Origin: a virus
Direction: 5' to 3' (one strand)
DNA length: 29,833 bases
Virus record (IMG/VR): IMGVR_UViG_3300046522_000108
Location: 1 to 29,833 of that record
The first letter of the stretch is position 1, and every line of letters starts with the position of its first letter. Of the stretch, positions 27,411-29,833 are shown one piece after another. The position numbers and the translations under genes are program-made. Below the pieces are notes generated by a model that saw only the letters and a list, made by a program, of their open reading frames with translations, was not told where the DNA came from and made no database searches.

Positions 27411-27680
27411 TTAGAAACCCTCAATCCCAAGATCCGCAGCGATGTCATCAGTCATGGCGGGCGGCGCTTCTTCTTCGCTTGCGTGGGCTTTGCGATAGCC
27501 TTCCATGCAGCAGGCAAATTCCCAGAGTGTCATGTCGTCGATATCGCGGGGAGAATAGCCGACCACAGCGCCTGCGCCGTAGTAAGAGGACCAGCGGGTC
27601 TTGCCGTTCGGAAGCGGGTCTAGTTGCTTTCCGCCGCCATCCCCGCTGCGGGCTCCCCCGGCTGGTCGTCCGTTTCCCAC
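27411..27680 (-). CDS. Tail assembly chaperone, second part (TAC-6-like, possibly a frameshift product)
   Basis: The open frame gives 89 residues; its first codon is GTG 27680 without SD, inside the end of the preceding chaperone gene. The recognisable part is 'GYSPRDIDDMTLWEFACCMEGYRKAH', the type of short chaperone that follows GTA gp10-like genes. The first 20 residues are Gly/Arg-rich and look like read-through of the overlap. It is therefore either a weakly initiated gene or, as for lambda G/GT, reached by a -1 shift from the upstream gene. Its TAA is followed at once by the tape measure ATG. Confidence 0.75.
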   Translation of the reverse strand: MGNGRPAGGARSGDGGGKQLDPLPNGKTRWSSYYGAGAVVGYSPRDIDDMTLWEFACCMEGYRKAHASEEEAPPAMTDDIAADLGIEGF

Positions 27681-27973
27681 ATAATGAAGCGCCTGATGAT
27701 TTCTGCTGCGGTAACCGCAAGTGCATAAGGGCTCGCAACGTCGAGGGCGGCCTCAACCGCTTTTTGCGCGTCGCGTTCCTGCATCCCGCCGCCTACAAGG
27801 CCAAGTCTGATCGGCCCGACCACGTCGTCGATCTTCCACTGTGAAGACAGCAGGCGCATCATCACGACAGCACACCCGGCGTCGCTGCGTTGCTCGATCG
27901 CACGCAATTCGCCGACGCCCAGGCGGAAAGAATGCTCCCCGCCCGGCCAAACAATCTCCTCTGCACCGCGCAT
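27620..27973 (-). CDS. Tail assembly chaperone, GTA gp10-like (Phage_TAC_11)
   Basis: A 117-aa protein with 'GGEHSFRLGVGELRAIEQRS', 'MMRLLSSQWKIDDVVGPIRL', 'GLVGGGMQERDAQKAVEAAL'. This matches the family named gene transfer agent (gp10) / Phage_TAC_11, the first tail chaperone downstream of the tail tube gene. It holds the tape measure during tail assembly. Its last 61 bases overlap the second chaperone frame (-1 relative). Start overlaps the tail tube stop by one base (TAATG). Confidence 0.85.
   Translation of the reverse strand: MRGAEEIVWPGGEHSFRLGVGELRAIEQRSDAGCAVVMMRLLSSQWKIDDVVGPIRLGLVGGGMQERDAQKAVEAALDVASPYALAVTAAEIIRRFIMWETDDQPGEPAAGMAAESN
27655..27659 (-). other. Possible -1 frameshift site (G-run) in the chaperone overlap
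   Basis: On the minus strand the bases read ccGGGGGag; in the upstream frame the codons are CCG GGG GAG. A glycyl-tRNA on GGG can slip one base back and still pair with GGG, moving the ribosome exactly into the second chaperone frame. It is not a full X-XXY-YYZ heptamer, so support is moderate. The fused product would be about 185 residues. Confidence 0.35.
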
Positions 27974-28419
27974 TAGGCTTTTGCCGTCCGCGTCGGGATG
28001 CCGTCGAACTGAACTTCGATTTCAGCCGTCACCTTCGTGCCGCGTTCGGCCTGGTTCGAGATCGAGACGAGGTAGGCATTGCCGGTCTCGTATTCGGTGT
28101 CGCCGCTGGCAGCATTTACGTGCTGGACGCGAACACTCTTCGTGGCGCCGGAGTACCACCAATCCAGCATGGTCTCATGCGACTGAGCGGCCCAAACGCC
28201 AGATCCAGAGATCGTCACCTCCTGAGACTGTACGGCGCGCTCGACTGCGGCCGGCAGGGACTCGTCGTCACAGTCTGGAACTTCGGACGTAGACATGTTG
28301 CTCTGGCGATTAATGCCACGCGAAGTCAGGCCGCAGAGGCGAGAGTAGACGCCAGAACCAGCGGTCGTCTCAACTTCTAGGACAAGTTGATGAAAGTTGG
28401 CGGTCGTAGCCCTTGTCAT
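27973..28419 (-). CDS. Major tail (tube) protein
   Basis: A 148-aa protein from ATG 28419, with TTGGAG seven bases upstream. 'QLVLEVETTAGSGVYSRLCG', 'LTSRGINRQSNMSTSEVPDC' and 'VRVQHVNAASGDTEYETGNA' with 'LVSISNQAERGTKVTAEIEV' are the strands of the TP901-1/GTA-type tail tube family. It polymerises into the tail tube. It follows an intrinsic terminator at 28431-28455, so it may be separately expressed, as expected for a very abundant protein. Confidence 0.87.
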   Translation of the reverse strand: MTRATTANFHQLVLEVETTAGSGVYSRLCGLTSRGINRQSNMSTSEVPDCDDESLPAAVERAVQSQEVTISGSGVWAAQSHETMLDWWYSGATKSVRVQHVNAASGDTEYETGNAYLVSISNQAERGTKVTAEIEVQFDGIPTRTAKA

Positions 28420-28430
28420 TGATTTCTCCA

Positions 28431-28455
28431 ATAAAAAAGCCGCTCAATGGCGGCC
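28431..28455 (-). terminator. Intrinsic terminator upstream of the tail tube gene
   Basis: Stem GCCGC/GCGGC (28439-28443 and 28450-28454), 6-nt loop, and T-run TTTTTTAT (28438-28431) on the minus strand. It lies 12 bases before the tail tube ATG, after the 67-aa gene, in the middle of the late genes. Confidence 0.78.
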
Positions 28456-28469
28456 GGTATGGTGGCGGG

Positions 28470-28673
28470 CTAAACGCCCTCTTTCTCGGAACTCCGCCTC
28501 TTTGGCGGCTTTACCTTAGTCGCTCGGCCGATTGAAACGGCGTATTCGACGAAGTCATGCGGGAAACCCTGCGCTTCCGGCTTCGGCTTTGCGTTGAAGC
28601 TAAATTTGCTCTTTGGGCGGGACCAGTTCACTTCTCGAAGGACAACCATCCACGCCATCTCTTCCCCGATCAT
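28470..28673 (-). CDS. Small tail-module hypothetical protein
   Basis: A 67-aa protein; ATG 28673 overlaps the previous stop (ATGA). An internal ATG at 28658 (MAWMVVLREVNWSRP) has GGGGAAGAG in front and may be the true start. 'NWSRPKSKFSFNAKPK' and 'GFPHDFVEYAVSIGRATKVK' are features of a family placed between tail terminator and tail tube genes in alphaproteobacterial phages. Basic C-terminus. Role unknown. Confidence 0.72.
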   Translation of the reverse strand: MIGEEMAWMVVLREVNWSRPKSKFSFNAKPKPEAQGFPHDFVEYAVSIGRATKVKPPKRRSSEKEGV

Positions 28674-29083
28674 GTATCCGGCTCTTCTATGCTGGCGGTT
28701 ACAGATGCGACGCCGTGGGTAGTGAGCCCATCGGAGTCCGTAAACACACGCCTGAAATCAACGCGGATCTCGGCGAGTGCGTTGTCTGTCATCGCCAGTT
28801 CCTGCTCATGAAGCGTGCGATAGATCAGATCAACAATCGTCTTGGCTTCCACCTGGCCGACTGCTTTCGACCACACGTCCAACTGGAATGAGTGGACCCC
28901 TGAAGTCACGCAATCTACGCTGTCGTCGACAATGTCGGATGGCCCGAAGCTAATGTAGGCATTTTTTACGCCATAAGGCGACGTTGGCACCCTGTCGTAC
29001 ACGCCGCCGACCAACGCCATGATGGCTGTGTCTGCCCGCAGCGTGTCGTACAGAAGCTTCTGAAGTTCGATTGATGGACCCAT
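28670..29083 (-). CDS. DUF3168 tail completion (terminator) protein
   Basis: A 137-aa protein: 'ELQKLLYDTLRADTAIMALV', 'GGVYDRVPTSPYGVKNAYIS', 'FQLDVWSK', 'KTIVDLIYRTLHEQELAMTD'. The pattern L...L..D..L..LVGG.VYD..P....PY...G......D....D....W....G...A..I...I...L is DUF3168, the head-tail joining/tail terminator of HK97/GTA type. It caps the tube and joins it to the head. It begins one base after the stop of the HK97-gp10-like gene. Confidence 0.87.
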   Translation of the reverse strand: MGPSIELQKLLYDTLRADTAIMALVGGVYDRVPTSPYGVKNAYISFGPSDIVDDSVDCVTSGVHSFQLDVWSKAVGQVEAKTIVDLIYRTLHEQELAMTDNALAEIRVDFRRVFTDSDGLTTHGVASVTASIEEPDT

Positions 29084-29084
29084 G

Positions 29085-29576
29085 CTAATCAGCCTCTGCT
29101 TCCGTCACCGGCCCAACGAACTTGATAGCCTTCTTCATCTCGCGCGAAATCCGCGATTTGATGCGCTTTCGAAGCGAGCGGTACGAAGGGAAGAAAAACG
29201 GGTGCGCTGGACTGCCTGGGTGGGCATCTGCCGTCCCCGCGAAGCTCTTGTTTCCGCCACCTGCCGCCACATTGTGCGGCGCTGTACCAAATTCCACAAA
29301 AGCAGCGTAAAAGGCTTTTTCGTTGCCGGCGTAGACGGTGATCTTCAATCCTCGCTCATCCGGATCGCTCTGCGCGAGGACTTTCGAGCCAGCGGGAGCA
29401 TTGCCCCACGTCCAACCAATGCTGTCGCGAAGGTCTCCGTCATCCACCGGACAAAGTCGCTTCATCATGGCTACAAGTTCGTCTGCGCCCTTTTCCATGG
29501 CCGCCCGCGCCGACACATCAACCCTTTTCGGCAAGGCGGCGATGGTTTTCTTAAGCTCGCCAACACCTTTGACCAT
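29085..29576 (-). CDS. HK97-gp10-like morphogenesis protein
   Basis: A 163-aa protein: helical N-terminus ('ELKKTIAALPKRVDVSARAA'), 'VAMMKRLCPVDDGDLRDSIG', 'AFYAAFVEFGTAPHNVAAGG' and 'GSPAHPFFFPSYRSLRKRIK'. The P-V-D-D-G-L-R-S-I and F.EFGT......PAHPF...  motifs are those of HK97 gp10, a head-tail joining/morphogenesis factor. Its ATG overlaps the previous stop by one base (TGATG). Confidence 0.9.
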   Translation of the reverse strand: MVKGVGELKKTIAALPKRVDVSARAAMEKGADELVAMMKRLCPVDDGDLRDSIGWTWGNAPAGSKVLAQSDPDERGLKITVYAGNEKAFYAAFVEFGTAPHNVAAGGGNKSFAGTADAHPGSPAHPFFFPSYRSLRKRIKSRISREMKKAIKFVGPVTEAEAD

Positions 29577-29833
29577 CAGATTGCCACGCCGCTTTCACAC
29601 AGAAAATCGATGTAGGCGCGGCCAACGTCGTGCGTAACGTCGCGGATGGCATATTGCCTTCCGGTTCTGGTATCCGTCAGACGCCAATCTGACGTGACCG
29701 CACGAGTGGCCACACTTGACCGAACCCGCACGACGACAGGGTGCCTATTCTCAAGGCGTGCGGCGATTACTGTCTCGCCGCCGCGGAGATTGGTGTATGC
29801 GCCGGCAGTTTGAAACTGCTCAACCCAACCGGC
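29576..29833 (-). CDS. Head-tail adaptor (head closure) protein, C-terminal part
   Basis: The frame is open to the right window edge, showing 85 residues without a start: 'AGAYTNLRGGETVIAARLEN', 'RHPVVVRVRSSVATRAVTSD', 'DTRTGRQYAIRDVTHDVG', and a short 'AYIDFLCESGVAI' end before TGA 29578-29576. The pattern (RGGE..  A.RL..R.......R.......W...D..  GR.Y.I....) is that of phage head-tail adaptor proteins. Truncated by the window; upstream should lie the head genes. Confidence 0.82.
   Translation of the reverse strand, partial: AGWVEQFQTAGAYTNLRGGETVIAARLENRHPVVVRVRSSVATRAVTSDWRLTDTRTGRQYAIRDVTHDVGRAYIDFLCESGVAI

Overview
The window reads as part of a temperate, siphovirus-like phage of an alphaproteobacterium, most likely of the order Rhizobiales (Hyphomicrobiales). 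Signs seen in the sequence are a DUF982-type protein, many ANDN peptide linkers of a kind I associate with rhizobial genomes, a GTA/HK97-like tail module with a long tape measure and no sheath gene, and a 42-nt piece identical in layout to the 5' half of a tRNA-Ser(GCU) next to a tyrosine integrase. Assignments rest on reading motifs and gene order; no search was run.

Layout. (1) Bases 1-4770, plus strand: the end of a repeat-rich DUF7666-like gene carrying a 27-bp coding minisatellite, then a tightly overlapping early operon (Lar-like zinc protein, DUF2493/SLOG protein, small unknowns, a 38-aa lipoprotein, an A1S_2505-like protein, an excisionase-like HTH protein) ending in the integrase. 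(2) Bases 4771-6045: the tRNA-Ser half-gene (candidate attP core), a terminator, a promoter/operator region, three short plus-strand genes (two of them paralogues) and a bidirectional terminator. (3) Bases 6046-14023, minus strand: an accessory operon running from a secreted trypsin-like protease through a metallophosphoesterase, two HNH nucleases, a DpdA-like transglycosylase, a small unknown, a VUT/YhhQ-type transporter, a YfbR/DatZ-like HD phosphohydrolase, a second Lar-like protein and a DUF5664 (dATP/dGTP diphosphohydrolase-type) protein. (4) Bases 14024-16487, minus: DUF982 protein and lysis cassette (SAR endolysin, holin candidates, Rz/nested Rz1). (5) Bases 16572-18176, plus: a multi-pass GT-C-like glycosyltransferase moron with its own promoter. 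(6) Bases 18178-29833, minus: tailspike, tail fibre, tail tip, NlpC/P60-like, tail proteins, tape measure with an embedded lysozyme domain, two tail assembly chaperones, tail tube, tail terminator, HK97-gp10 protein and a partial head-tail adaptor. Head genes should lie beyond the right edge.

How it fits together. Integrase and the distal end of the minus-strand genes converge on one att site with phage genes on both sides, as in a lambda-like circle. This suggests an excised/circular phage genome or a tandem-prophage junction rather than a simple prophage edge.

The most notable cluster is dpdA-like / 81-aa unknown / VUT (9233-10725): a base-exchange enzyme with a deazapurine transporter and no queCDEF genes in view. 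That would make a salvage-type 7-deazaguanine DNA modification system. With two Lar-like proteins, the phage looks heavily equipped against restriction. A membrane glycosyltransferase beside a beta-helix tailspike suggests surface-glycan modification paired with surface-glycan recognition.
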